From positions 1-7,178 of the forward strand of contig JAEEGW010000120.1 in NCBI GenBank assembly GCA_016280525.1: a stretch of DNA of 7,178 bases, written 5' to 3'. Source of the DNA: Clostridiales bacterium. Lineage in GTDB: Bacteria > Bacillota > Clostridia > Oscillospirales > CAG-272. Each line of letters starts with the position of its first letter. The stretch's first letter is position 1. This document shows, in pieces, positions 1 to 5,834 of the stretch. The notes under the pieces are model-generated. The model searched no databases and was not told the origin of the DNA. It saw only the letters and a program-made list of their open reading frames with translations. The position numbers were made by a program, and so were the translations under genes.

Positions 1-775
1 AAAGCAGTCCGTACGCTTTTTCTGCGTCTATATCAAGTATCTCCGATACGATGTTCGCGCACCTTGCTTTAAGCTTGTCGTTTGTGGGCTTGACGCAGAT
101 CATCAGATTTTCGTACACTCTGCCCGTCTTTATCATAGAGCAGGTCGAGAGCATATTGAGGATAAGCTTCTGCGCCGTGCCGCTTTTCAGCCTCGTCGAG
201 CCGGTCACTACCTCAGGCCCCGTGTCAACGGACATCTTTATATCCGCCGCCTGATCTAATTTTGAGCCGGGGGACGACGAGATCGAGCAGACCGTCGCTC
301 CGGCTTCTTTTGCCGCCGCCATGGCGCCGAGCACGTACGGAGTTCTGCCGCTTGCGGCAATACCTACCAGAACGTCGTTTGCGGTCAGTTCTCTGCTTTT
401 TATCTCGGCGTAACCGGTATCAAAGCTGTCCTCCGCTCCCTCCGAGCTTTTGCGCAGAGCCTTGTCTCCGCCGGCTATTATGCCGACGACGAGGCTGTCG
501 TCAACGCCGAAAGTGGGGGGACATTCGCTTGCGTCCAGCACGCCGAGCCTGCCGCTCGTCCCCGCGCCGACGTAATACAGATGACCGCCGTTGTTAAAAG
601 CTTCCGCTATTTTATCTACCGCTTGTGCGACCTCGGGCAGCACCGCGTCTATCGCGTCAAACGCGGCTTTGCTTTCGCTGTGCATGAGCGTCACCATGTC
701 AAGCGTCGGCAGAGTGTCTATATGAGTCGTGTTCGGATTTCTTTTTTCCGTGTTTATCTTATCCGTGTTTATCAT
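1..775 (-). CDS. murQ: N-acetylmuramic acid 6-phosphate etherase, 3' end cut by window edge
   Basis: Cytoplasmic enzyme of peptidoglycan recycling. It cleaves the D-lactyl ether of MurNAc-6-phosphate to give GlcNAc-6-phosphate and D-lactate. The first 258 residues are visible, of about 300 usual for the family; the rest lies beyond base 1. The SIS-type sugar-phosphate site GAGTSGRLG is at residues 70-78, followed by DASECPPTFG (81-90) and EGAED (112-116). Glu84 and Glu115 match in both motif and numbering the two catalytic glutamates known for the family. Later conserved blocks are GIAASGRTPY, EVVTGSTRLKSGTAQK and LNMLST. The chosen ATG (775-773) gives this numbering. It lies two bases after the hppA stop and has no Shine-Dalgarno sequence, so translation probably depends on reinitiation after hppA. 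It appears to be the fourth gene of the argS-yebC-hppA-murQ run. Identification is firm; substrate is from family knowledge. Confidence 0.95.
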   Translation of the reverse strand, partial: MINTDKINTEKRNPNTTHIDTLPTLDMVTLMHSESKAAFDAIDAVLPEVAQAVDKIAEAFNNGGHLYYVGAGTSGRLGVLDASECPPTFGVDDSLVVGIIAGGDKALRKSSEGAEDSFDTGYAEIKSRELTANDVLVGIAASGRTPYVLGAMAAAKEAGATVCSISSSPGSKLDQAADIKMSVDTGPEVVTGSTRLKSGTAQKLILNMLSTCSMIKTGRVYENLMICVKPTNDKLKARCANIVSEILDIDAEKAYGLL

Positions 776-780
776 TCTCA
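773..780 (-). promoter_or_regulatory. hppA stop / murQ start junction (TGAGAATG)
   Basis: On the minus strand the hppA stop TGA is followed by GA and then the murQ ATG. The 20 bases upstream (inside the hppA C-terminal codons) contain no GGAG-like sequence at usable spacing. By contrast, argS, yebC, hppA and the lipoprotein gene all have a recognisable ribosome binding site. This arrangement is typical of termination-reinitiation coupling, which is an inference here. Confidence 0.6.
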
Positions 781-2919
781 GAGCTGTATCAGATGGTAGT
801 TCATTATGATGTAGGCGAAAACTATGGAAACGATGGACAAAAGCTTTATGAGTATGTTTATCGCCGGGCCGCTCGTGTCTTTGAGCGGGTCGCCCACTGT
901 GTCGCCAACGACGCCGGCTTTATGAGGATCCGAGCCTTTGCCGCCGTGTTTTCCGCTTTCTATATACTTCTTTGCGTTGTCCCACGCGCCGCCGGAGTTG
1001 GACATGAATATCGCAAGCATGAAGCCCGCTACGGTCGCGCCGCAGAGCATACCCGTAATGCCGTTAGGTCCTAAAAGCAGACCGATAACGACGGGCGCGA
1101 GTACCGCTAAAACGGACGGAAGTATCATCTGTTTGAGCGAGCTTTTAGTGCAGATATCAACGCATTTTGCGTAATCCGGCTTTTCCTTGCCCGTCAGAAT
1201 CCCGGCTTTTTCCTGGAATTGTCTGTGCACCTCGCCTATTATGCTCTGCGCGGATACGCCGACGGAATCCATCGTCATTGCCGCGAAAACGAACGGGAGG
1301 CTCGCGCCTAAGATTATGCCTACGAGCGTTACCGGATTCGTTATATCTATTCTGAATTGGAAGTTGCCGCCGAGCATATTTATGCGCTGCGTGAAAGCGA
1401 CTATCAAAGACAGCGCGGTCAGCGCGGCCGATCCTATAGCAAAGCCTTTGCCGGTAGCGGCTGTCGTGTTGCCGAGTGAGTCAAGAGCGTCCGTTCTGTT
1501 TCTGACTTCTTCATCCATGCCCGCCATCTGCGCTATGCCGCCGGCGTTGTCCGCAACGGGGCCGTATGCGTCTGTTGCAAGCGTTATGCCGAGAGTCGAC
1601 AGCATACCTACGGCGGATATGGCTATACCGAACAGACCTTTGTTCATTCCGTCTCCAAGATTGCCGCCGGAGACGAGGAACGACGCGATTATAGATATTG
1701 AGATTATTATGACCGGAGCAATTACCGATCTCATACCGAGCGACAGACCGCTTATGATTATAGTAGCCGGGCCTGTTTCGGACGCTTTTGCAAGCTTTTT
1801 GGTCGGTTTATAAGTATCCGAGGTGAAGTATTCCGTAAAATAGCCTATAAGGACGCCGGCTAAAAGTCCGGAGACTACCGCGCCGTAAATGCCGAGGTTT
1901 TCCTTGCCGAGTATGAAATATACTACCGGGAACGCACATACGGCGAACAGAGCTGCGGCTATATACGTGCCGCGGCGCAGCGCGCCTAACAGTTTTTTCT
2001 GATCCGTGCTCGTACCGCATCTGACGAAGAACGTGCCTATAACGGAGCAGATCATACCGACTACCGCGAGGATAAGCGGCACCATCATTCTCGTAAACAG
2101 CGCTCCGCTGTCCATTATCGCGCCTTCCTGAGGTACGCCGAACGCACCAAATGCGAGCGCGACGGCTGAAATTATGGAGCCGACGTACGATTCGTACAGA
2201 TCTGCGCCCATACCTGCAACGTCGCCTACGTTATCACCTACGTTGTCCGCTATCGTTGCGGGATTTCTCGGGTCGTCCTCGGGGATGCCGACTTCGACTT
2301 TACCGACAAGGTCCGCGCCTACGTCCGCGGCTTTCGTGAACACGCCGCCGCCCACACGGGCAAACAGAGCCATTGTTGAGGCGCCTATGCCGAACGTTAT
2401 CATTGCGCCGGACAGCTCTGCCGGGCTGAGCTTGAACGCGTATTTCAAAAGTATGAACCACAGTGACGTGTCAAGCAGTCCGAGGCCTACGACGATAAAT
2501 CCCATAACGGAACCCGCGGAGAACGCGACGCGCAGACCTTTGTTCAAGCTGTTCTGCGCCGCTGTCGCCGTTCTGCCGTTTGCCGCCGTGGCTATCTTCA
2601 TGCCTAAGAAACCGGACAACCCGGAGAATACACCTCCCGTAAGGAACGCAAACGGCGTGAATCCGTTTATAAGTCCCTCCGGCATACCCGCCGGTTTTAT
2701 GAACGATAAAACGAGCAGTACAAGAAAGACTACCGCAAAGAAGATGCAAACCGTTTTATACTGACGTTTCAGATATGCGTTAGCGCCCTGCTTTATAATA
2801 CCGGACAGTTCTCTGACCTTATCGTTTCCCTGATCCGCGCGTTTTACTTTGTAAGCGTTATATACAGCGAACAGAAGCGCGATCAGAGCACCGGCAGGCG
2901 CGATCCAAATCAAATCCAT
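778..2919 (-). CDS. hppA: K+-dependent membrane-bound pyrophosphatase, probably Na+-pumping (possibly Na+/H+)
   Basis: Integral membrane enzyme that couples hydrolysis of cytoplasmic pyrophosphate to cation export. At 713 residues, with about 16 hydrophobic segments, it is full length. Catalytic motifs are intact: D199-x7-K207-x-E209 within DVGADLVGKVE, EDDPRNPATIADNVGDNVGD at 214-233, the second acidic cluster DNAGG..DALD (457-480), and the C-terminal block HKAGVVGDTVGDPLKD (666-681). GNTTAATGKG (483-492) carries Ala487 and Gly490. K+-independent enzymes have Lys and Thr at these positions, so K+ dependence is predicted. Asp240 and Glu243 in ADLYES match the gate residues of Na+-pumping members such as the Thermotoga enzyme. 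Thr94, Phe98 and Asp150 resemble residues linked to dual Na+/H+ transport. Start ATG 2919 has an AAAGGAT ribosome binding site nine bases upstream. It lies 30 bases after yebC and two bases before murQ. Family and K+ dependence are firm; the pumped ion is inferred. Confidence 0.96.
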   Translation of the reverse strand: MDLIWIAPAGALIALLFAVYNAYKVKRADQGNDKVRELSGIIKQGANAYLKRQYKTVCIFFAVVFLVLLVLSFIKPAGMPEGLINGFTPFAFLTGGVFSGLSGFLGMKIATAANGRTATAAQNSLNKGLRVAFSAGSVMGFIVVGLGLLDTSLWFILLKYAFKLSPAELSGAMITFGIGASTMALFARVGGGVFTKAADVGADLVGKVEVGIPEDDPRNPATIADNVGDNVGDVAGMGADLYESYVGSIISAVALAFGAFGVPQEGAIMDSGALFTRMMVPLILAVVGMICSVIGTFFVRCGTSTDQKKLLGALRRGTYIAAALFAVCAFPVVYFILGKENLGIYGAVVSGLLAGVLIGYFTEYFTSDTYKPTKKLAKASETGPATIIISGLSLGMRSVIAPVIIISISIIASFLVSGGNLGDGMNKGLFGIAISAVGMLSTLGITLATDAYGPVADNAGGIAQMAGMDEEVRNRTDALDSLGNTTAATGKGFAIGSAALTALSLIVAFTQRINMLGGNFQFRIDITNPVTLVGIILGASLPFVFAAMTMDSVGVSAQSIIGEVHRQFQEKAGILTGKEKPDYAKCVDICTKSSLKQMILPSVLAVLAPVVIGLLLGPNGITGMLCGATVAGFMLAIFMSNSGGAWDNAKKYIESGKHGGKGSDPHKAGVVGDTVGDPLKDTSGPAINILIKLLSIVSIVFAYIIMNYHLIQL

Positions 2920-2949
2920 GATAAATTATCCTTTCCGGAGCCTGTTTAA

Positions 2950-3678
2950 TTATTCCTCGTTCTCCCAGTTGTGCCATACGTCCGTGACGTCGTCGTTCTC
3001 ATCGAGTTTTTCCAAAAGCAGACCCATTTTTCTTATCTGCTCCTCGTCTGTCAGAGTAACGTACATGGAGGGTATTTTTTCCTGCTCGGAAGAAATTATG
3101 TTATATCCTTTTGCGGTAAGAGCGTCCGTAACGGCGGTCAGGTCCTCGGGCGCGGTGGTTATCTCAAAAGCCTCGTCTGTAACGTCAAAATCCTCCGCTC
3201 CGGCTTCAAGCGCCGCTTCCATAACGGCGTCCTCGTCCGTTTTGCCGTCGTTTTCGATTATTATCGTGCCTTTGTCGGCAAACAGATACGAAACGCAGCC
3301 GGACTGACCGAGATTGCCGCCGAATTTGTCAAAATAGTGACGTACGTCGCCGCCGGTGCGGTTTCTGTTGTCCGTCATTGCTTCAACTATAACGGCAACG
3401 CCGCCTATGCCGTAGCCTTCGTATATGACTTTTTCGTAAGCTACGCTGTCCGCGCCGGACGCTTTTTTGATTATGCGGTCTATATTGTCGTTAGGTACGT
3501 TGTTGGCTTTGGCTTTCGTAATAAGATCGCGAAGCTTGCTGTTAGATACGGGATCGGGTCCGCCCTCTCTTACGGCTATAGCCATTTCTTTACCAATTTT
3601 CGTAAAGACCTTGGCGCGCGCGGCGTCGGTCTTTTCTTTTTTATGCATTATGTTTTTCCATTTGCTGTGTCCTGACAT
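2950..3678 (-). CDS. yebC: YebC/PmpR-family protein (transcriptional regulator / translation factor family)
   Basis: A 242-residue protein of the usual YebC length. The N-terminal signature MSGHSKWKNIMHKK (1-14) and the helical segment DAARAKVFTKIGKEM (18-32) are of the long YebC type, as opposed to the MGRKW type. The core YEGYGIGGVAVIVEAMTDNR (86-105), NRTGGDVRHYFDKFGGNLG (106-124) and SYLF (130-133) are the family's most conserved blocks. The C-terminus LLEKLDENDDVTDVWHNWE (221-239) matches the common LDDVQNVYHN motif with Trp in place of Tyr. Members were long described as DNA-binding regulators (PmpR, quorum sensing); more recent work ties the family to the ribosome and relief of translational stalls. 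The sequence does not decide between these. The start is supported by AAAAGGAG nine bases upstream. It lies 21 bases after argS and 30 bases before hppA, presumably co-transcribed. Strongly acidic C-terminal half. Confidence 0.95.
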   Translation of the reverse strand: MSGHSKWKNIMHKKEKTDAARAKVFTKIGKEMAIAVREGGPDPVSNSKLRDLITKAKANNVPNDNIDRIIKKASGADSVAYEKVIYEGYGIGGVAVIVEAMTDNRNRTGGDVRHYFDKFGGNLGQSGCVSYLFADKGTIIIENDGKTDEDAVMEAALEAGAEDFDVTDEAFEITTAPEDLTAVTDALTAKGYNIISSEQEKIPSMYVTLTDEEQIRKMGLLLEKLDENDDVTDVWHNWENEE

Positions 3679-3699
3679 ATCATTTAACTCCTTTTATCA

Positions 3700-5406
3700 T
3701 CAAATCTTTTCGGGGTGGCGGACGCATATCAGCTCAAGCGCCTGGGCGAGCACTTTGTTCGTGCTTTCCGTCAAGGCGAGGCGCTGCGCTTTCAGCTGCT
3801 CCGTCTCCGCCGTAAGAACGGGGCAGTTGTGATAGAATCTGTTATAGTCAGCGCAGAGCTGAAGAATATATCTTGTTATGATCGAGGGTTCATACTCGGC
3901 AAGCGCCGAATCGAACGTCTCAGGGAAAAGCGAAAGCGTTTTTGCAAGTGCGAATTCGTCGTCGTTCGGCTCAAACCCGCTCGGCTCGTATACGCCCGCT
4001 TTGTGAAGTATCTGACACGTACGCGCGTACGTGTACTGCGCGTAAGGTCCGGTGTTGCCGTCAAAGTTCAGCGCGTCCTCTAAAACGAAGTTTATATCGC
4101 GCATACGGTTTGAAGACAGGTAGTAGAACACCACCGCGCCTACGCCTACCGACTCGGCCACGTCAACGCGGCCGGCAAGCTCCGGATTCTTTTCCGCCAT
4201 TATTTTTGCGGCTTTGTCTATCGCCTCGGCAAACAGGTCTTTTAAAAGCACCACGTTTCCGGTACGGGTAGCCAGCTTCGATCCGTTCAACGATACCGTT
4301 CCGTACGGTACGTGAACGAGGTCTTTATACCAATCCCTGCCCATAAGTTCAAGCACCTTGAACCATTGAGCGAAGTGCAGGCACTGTCCCGCCGACGTCA
4401 CGTATATGCACTTGTCAAAATCAAACGTGTTTTTTCTGTATATCGCCGCCGCTATATCGCGGGTCGGGTAAAGCGTAGAACCGTCGCGTTTCAGAATCAG
4501 ACACGGAGGCATTCCGTACGCTTCAAGATCGACGATCGACGCGCCGTCGTCAAGCGTGAGCAGGTTCTTTTCTTTCAGCTCTTCCACGACCGCGGGCATC
4601 TTGTCCGTATAGAAGCTCTCGCCGGTGTAATAGTCGAACTCTATATCAAGCTGCTTGTACGTCTTTTTGTACTCGGCTATGCTTATATCTATGAACCAAC
4701 GCCACAGAGCGGTTATCTCGGGATCGCCGTGTTCAAGCGCGGTAAACGCTGCGCGGGCTTCGTCGTTCAACGCCGGGTCTGCTTCCGCTTCCGTATGGAA
4801 TTTTACGTATAACGCCACAAGCTCGTCGATACCTTTTTGCTCGACCGCTTCTTTGCTGCCCCATTTTCTGTAAGCTACGGTAAGCTTACCGAACTGCGTT
4901 CCCCAGTCGCCCAGATGATTTACGCCAATGCAGTTGTATCCGGCAAAGCTGAACATTTTTTTCAGCGCATGACCGATAACCGTCGTGCCCAGGTGTCCTA
5001 TATGGAACGGCTTTGCGACGTTCGGCGACGAGTAGTCAAGCACTACGGTCTTTCCTTTGCCCTGCTCGGATGCGCCGAACGGTTTGTCCGCTTTTACGGT
5101 GCTTTCGTATATATGTCCGCAGAGCTTTGCGCGGTCTATTTTAAGGTTCAGATAACCGCCCGCGACCTCCGCACTCTTTATACCGTCGCAGACAAAGTTT
5201 TCCGCAAGCTTTGACGCAATAACGGGCGGAGCCATTTTAAGCTCCTTTGCGAATTTGAAGCACGGCAGTGCTAAGTCTCCCATTTTATCGTCGGGGGGAT
5301 ACGCAAGGTTTGCAATTATTTCATTTTCGGTAACGGAGGCGCCGGGGGCGATATCCGCAAGCCCTTTATAGACCGCTTCCGCAACTTTTTTCTTTAAAAA
5401 TTTCAT
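3700..5406 (-). CDS. argS: Arginyl-tRNA synthetase
   Basis: Class I aminoacyl-tRNA synthetase that charges tRNA-Arg with arginine, consuming ATP and releasing AMP and pyrophosphate. At 568 residues it is complete. The N-terminal domain (about 1-110) includes KMGDLALPCFKFAKEL (41-56), typical of ArgRS. SSPNVAKPFHIGH (126-138) carries the HIGH motif at 135-138, followed by NHLGDWGTQFG (163-173). The KMSKS region is degenerate, SKLATRTG at 376-383, as is common in ArgRS. The DALR-type anticodon-binding domain starts near NTGPYAQYTYAR (451-462) and ends with the usual ALTESTNKVL...HPEKI tail. The start ATG 5406 has AAAGGAT ten bases upstream and a sigma-A promoter just before it, making this the first gene of the cluster. 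The pyrophosphate it produces is the substrate of HppA, two genes downstream. The short leader (about 28 bases) leaves no room for a T-box. Confidence 0.97.
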   Translation of the reverse strand: MKFLKKKVAEAVYKGLADIAPGASVTENEIIANLAYPPDDKMGDLALPCFKFAKELKMAPPVIASKLAENFVCDGIKSAEVAGGYLNLKIDRAKLCGHIYESTVKADKPFGASEQGKGKTVVLDYSSPNVAKPFHIGHLGTTVIGHALKKMFSFAGYNCIGVNHLGDWGTQFGKLTVAYRKWGSKEAVEQKGIDELVALYVKFHTEAEADPALNDEARAAFTALEHGDPEITALWRWFIDISIAEYKKTYKQLDIEFDYYTGESFYTDKMPAVVEELKEKNLLTLDDGASIVDLEAYGMPPCLILKRDGSTLYPTRDIAAAIYRKNTFDFDKCIYVTSAGQCLHFAQWFKVLELMGRDWYKDLVHVPYGTVSLNGSKLATRTGNVVLLKDLFAEAIDKAAKIMAEKNPELAGRVDVAESVGVGAVVFYYLSSNRMRDINFVLEDALNFDGNTGPYAQYTYARTCQILHKAGVYEPSGFEPNDDEFALAKTLSLFPETFDSALAEYEPSIITRYILQLCADYNRFYHNCPVLTAETEQLKAQRLALTESTNKVLAQALELICVRHPEKI

Positions 5407-5440
5407 CCGGATCTTATCCTTTTTTTGAAAGTGGTATTTA

Positions 5441-5469
5441 ATTATATACTAAAATATAAAAAAATGCAA
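5441..5469 (-). promoter_or_regulatory. Predicted sigma-A promoter of the argS-yebC-hppA-murQ operon
   Basis: Read on the minus strand: TTGCAT (5469-5464), a 17-base spacer, then a perfect TATAAT (5446-5441). The expected transcription start is near 5434, giving a leader of about 28 bases that contains the argS ribosome binding site (5417-5423). The surrounding DNA is strongly AT-rich. The -35 matches the consensus at only three of six bases, but the spacing and -10 are ideal. Confidence 0.7.
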
Positions 5470-5510
5470 TAGTTTTCGCAAAATTTATATCGTCAAAACT
5501 GCAAAAATAA

Positions 5511-5543
5511 AGGGTTTTTGGATATTTTTTTATAAAAAACCCT
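5511..5543 (-). other. AT-rich stem-loop upstream of the argS promoter, possible weak terminator
   Basis: AGGGTTTTT (5511-5519) pairs with AAAAACCCT (5535-5543), a 9-bp stem with a 15-base loop. On the minus strand the stem is followed by TTTATTTTT (5510-5502), which would suit an intrinsic terminator that insulates the argS promoter from the right. The stem has only three G-C pairs and a long loop, so it would be weak. A much better terminator already exists at 5762-5788. Confidence 0.4.
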
Positions 5544-5545
5544 CA

Positions 5546-5627
5546 TTCCGCGTAAGCGGAAATTCACGGTGAAACCAATTCATTCCGCGACAGCGGAAAT
5601 TCACGACGGCGATAAGCCGTCAATTCA
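5546..5627. repeat. Left hairpin array with AATTCA boxes
   Basis: Three short palindromes are joined by AATTCA-type boxes. TTCCGC-GTAA-GCGGAA is at 5546-5561, TTCCGC-GACA-GCGGAA at 5583-5598, and GACGGC-GATAA-GCCGTC at 5605-5621. The boxes are ATTCACG after the first two stems, AATTCA before the second, and AATTCA at 5622-5627. The first two stems are identical apart from the loop. A further palindrome, TTCAC-G-GTGAA, lies at 5563-5573. The boxes have the opposite orientation to those of the right array, so the two arrays face each other. There is no coding potential. The make-up suggests a dispersed intergenic palindromic repeat (REP- or MITE-like). I could not check for copies elsewhere in the genome. 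Confidence 0.8.
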
Positions 5628-5631
5628 TCTC

Positions 5632-5659
5632 AAAAGGTGTTATAAAGATAATGCCTTTT
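5632..5659. repeat. Central stem-loop between the two hairpin arrays
   Basis: AAAAGG (5632-5637) pairs with CCTTTT (5654-5659), and TTAT (5640-5643) pairs with ATAA (5648-5651) around an AAAG loop. In RNA from the plus strand, the two intervening UG/UG steps would form G-U wobble pairs, giving one continuous 12-bp stem. It sits between the AATTCAT box at 5622-5628 and the ATGAATT box at 5671-5677, so it marks the approximate dyad centre of the whole repeat region. Confidence 0.65.
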
Positions 5660-5671
5660 ATGATGCAAGAA

Positions 5672-5761
5672 TGAATTGCGCCTAACGGCGCGTGAATTGC
5701 CTTCGGCGTGAATTGCCTTCGGCGTGAATAGCCTGCGGCGTGAATAGCGCTGCCGCACGTG
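5672..5761. repeat. Right hairpin array, 16-bp tandem TGAATT-hairpin units
   Basis: TGAATT or TGAATA boxes occur at 5672, 5693, 5709, 5725 and 5741, and a degenerate TGAAAA at 5760. Between them lie small palindromes: GCGCC-TAAC-GGCGC (5678-5691), GCC-TTC-GGC (5699-5707 and 5715-5723), GCC-TGC-GGC (5731-5739), and a looser GC-rich unit at 5747-5758. The units starting at 5693, 5709 and 5725 are exactly 16 bases apart. The stems differ in sequence but stay self-complementary, while the boxes are nearly constant. This suggests the folding is what is kept. The array runs directly into the lipoprotein terminator. Confidence 0.85.
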
Positions 5762-5788
5762 AAAAACGGGCGACATATCCGTCGCCCG
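5762..5788 (-). terminator. Rho-independent terminator of the lipoprotein gene
   Basis: On the minus strand, CGGGCGAC (5788-5781) pairs perfectly with GTCGCCCG (5774-5767) around a 6-base loop, followed by TTTTT (5766-5762). It begins 46 bases after the lipoprotein stop codon. The 8-bp stem has seven G-C pairs, giving a strong intrinsic terminator. Confidence 0.88.
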
Positions 5789-5790
5789 CC

Positions 5791-5812
5791 TAACTCTAAA
5801 CTCTTAACTCTT
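5791..5812. repeat. Three tandem 7-base repeats (AAGAGTT on the minus strand)
   Basis: Read on the minus strand: AAGAGTT (5812-5806), AAGAGTT (5805-5799) and TAGAGTT (5798-5792), in perfect register. They lie in the 3' untranslated stretch between the lipoprotein stop codon and its terminator stem. Function unknown; possibly a slippage-prone microsatellite. Confidence 0.7.
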
Positions 5813-5834
5813 CCCTCCGCCTTGACAAAACCGT

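Noticed and set aside
1187..1813. 208-codon plus-strand open frame inside hppA, with others at 2174-2764 and 2971-3675
   Set aside because: They lie antisense to clearly identified conserved genes, show no family motifs, and lack convincing ribosome binding sites. They are frame shadows.
3700..5406. Loss of the KMSKS motif in ArgRS as a sign of a defective enzyme
   Set aside because: Many bacterial ArgRS lack the canonical motif; the Lys and the TRxG segment are present and all other motifs are intact.
5491..5496. TTGACG on the minus strand as an alternative argS -35 box
   Set aside because: No acceptable -10 lies 16-18 bases downstream; TTGCAT with a perfect TATAAT fits better.
5407..5510. 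T-box or other riboswitch in front of argS
   Set aside because: The predicted leader is only about 28 bases, and no T-box sequence or antiterminator structure is visible.
5672..5761. CRISPR array suggested by the regular 16-base spacing
   Set aside because: The units are contiguous short palindromes with no unique 30-40 base spacers and no cas genes nearby.
5546..5790. Insertion sequence or transposon
   Set aside because: No transposase, no clear terminal inverted repeat pair with target duplication, and no coding content; at most a non-autonomous repeat.
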